A stretch of 6,723 nt of DNA from Acidobacteriota bacterium (GTDB taxonomy: Bacteria; Acidobacteriota; Terriglobia; UBA7540): positions 1 through 6,723 of the forward strand of contig JAKASH010000161.1 of assembly GCA_021828225.1 (NCBI GenBank), in the 5' to 3' direction. The translations under genes and the position numbers were made by a program. The notes beneath the pieces were generated by a model that searched no databases, was not told the origin of the DNA, and was given only the letters and a program-made list of their open reading frames with translations. Below, piece by piece: positions 6,399 to 6,723 of this stretch; the first letter of the stretch is position 1; the number at the start of each line of letters is the position of its first letter.

Positions 6399-6554
6399 AG
6401 GGCCAGAGAGCGGGCACTGATGCAGTACAAGGATGGGCCGACGGCAGGAGTAGTAGCGCTAATAGGGGGCGAGAAGTTTCGCCGGACCACACAAGGTGAC
6501 TGGTACAGTAGCCTAGCATCGTCAAGGAGTTTCTGCCAGAACTTTCCTCATTTT

Positions 6555-6723
6555 TTATCCGTGCCAAGCGAGGAAGAGTTGAATGGGGAATGAATCAGGG
6601 GGGATCGCTAGCCGGAGGGGGCTGTAGGAGAGCACGTGTCGGATGGCATCGGCGAGGGCGTAGAAGTAGAAGGGCGGGATGCCGAAGAAGCGCGCGGAGA
6701 TGATCAGGAGCTTTTCACACAGC
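6555..6723 (-). CDS. 3' end of an unidentified minus-strand gene
   Basis: On the minus strand a frame is open from the right edge (first full codon at 6722-6720) for 55 codons to TAA at 6557-6555. By my count 43 of the 55 codons end in G or C, as expected for a real gene in this genome, while the opposite-strand frame over the same bases gives a low-complexity Gly/Glu/Arg-rich product. The peptide is hydrophobic and aromatic in its first half (ISARFFGIPPFYFYALADAI) and ends IPPDSFPIQLFLAWHG. The ending faintly recalls the C-terminal strand and Trp-His of some LysR-type regulators, but such proteins normally continue past this point, so I give no function. The gene's start lies beyond the window. 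It runs toward ygfZ, on the opposite strand. Confidence 0.45.
   Translation of the reverse strand, partial: LCEKLLIISARFFGIPPFYFYALADAIRHVLSYSPLRLAIPPDSFPIQLFLAWHG

Larger units (their letters stand above)
6184..6554. other. Non-coding or unassigned interval with T-rich stretch and inverted repeats
   Basis: No convincing gene lies here on either strand. Open frames exist on both strands, but their products are rich in Cys, Arg and Ser, share no recognisable family motif, and have codon choice unlike the GC-ending codons of the neighbours. The left part (6184-6240) is unusually T-rich on the + strand and contains an A7 run. The rest holds several inverted repeats, annotated separately, and smaller dyads such as GGCGA/TCGCC (6468-6483) and ACTG/CAGT (6499-6509). 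I see no tRNA, CRISPR array, insertion-sequence ends or clear intrinsic terminator. A structured RNA, a degenerate mobile sequence or simple intergenic DNA are all possible. Confidence 0.5.

Noticed and set aside
6205..6567. 120-codon minus-strand open frame in the 3' flank
   Set aside because: TTG start without a convincing binding site, no family resemblance, and mixed codon choice; likely non-coding.
6240..6593. 117-codon + strand open frame in the 3' flank
   Set aside because: TTG start, Cys/Arg/Ser-rich product with no motif, and third-base composition unlike the neighbouring genes.
6612..6723. + strand open frame at the right edge
   Set aside because: Low-complexity Gly/Glu/Arg product; the minus-strand frame over the same bases has the better third-base signal.

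Overview
The window holds most of a SUF-type iron-sulfur cluster assembly operon, read left to right on the + strand, with accessory Fe-S genes behind it and a gene-poor 3' flank. The sequence is moderately GC-rich. The gene set (SufC, SufD, SufS, a SufU-type scaffold, a SufT/MIP18-type protein, an Rrf2 regulator and a YgfZ-type protein) and the wording of the proteins look most like Acidobacteriota. That assignment is from memory of family sequences and was not tested by a search.

Layout: sufC (1-614) has lost its 5' end to the window edge, so the Walker A region and probably sufB lie just upstream. Then come sufD (713-2032), sufS (2132-3403), sufU (3403-3858, start overlapping the sufS stop), sufT (3872-4276), an Rrf2-family regulator (4329-4844) with three cysteines placed like Fe-S ligands, and ygfZ (4912-6015). 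The sufS-sufU-sufT stretch is tightly packed. sufC/sufD and sufD/sufS are each separated by about 98 bp.

How the genes work together: SufS takes sulfur from cysteine. SufU receives it as the zinc-dependent transpersulfidase partner known for Gram-positive-type SufS/SufU pairs. SufC and SufD, with an off-window SufB, form the ATP-driven scaffold. SufT helps maturation or delivery of clusters to targets, and YgfZ supports folate-dependent upkeep of certain Fe-S enzymes. The Rrf2 protein probably senses cluster status and adjusts operon expression.

From about 6016 to the end no strong + strand gene is visible. This flank holds a 22-codon minus-strand ORF with a good ribosome binding site (6115-6183), a T-rich stretch (6184-6240), several inverted repeats (6244-6286, 6352-6363, 6366-6398), and the 3' end of a probable minus-strand gene entering from the right edge (6555-6723). 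I found no clearly novel system. The most unusual points are the cysteine spacing of the Rrf2 regulator and the structured, unexplained 3' flank.
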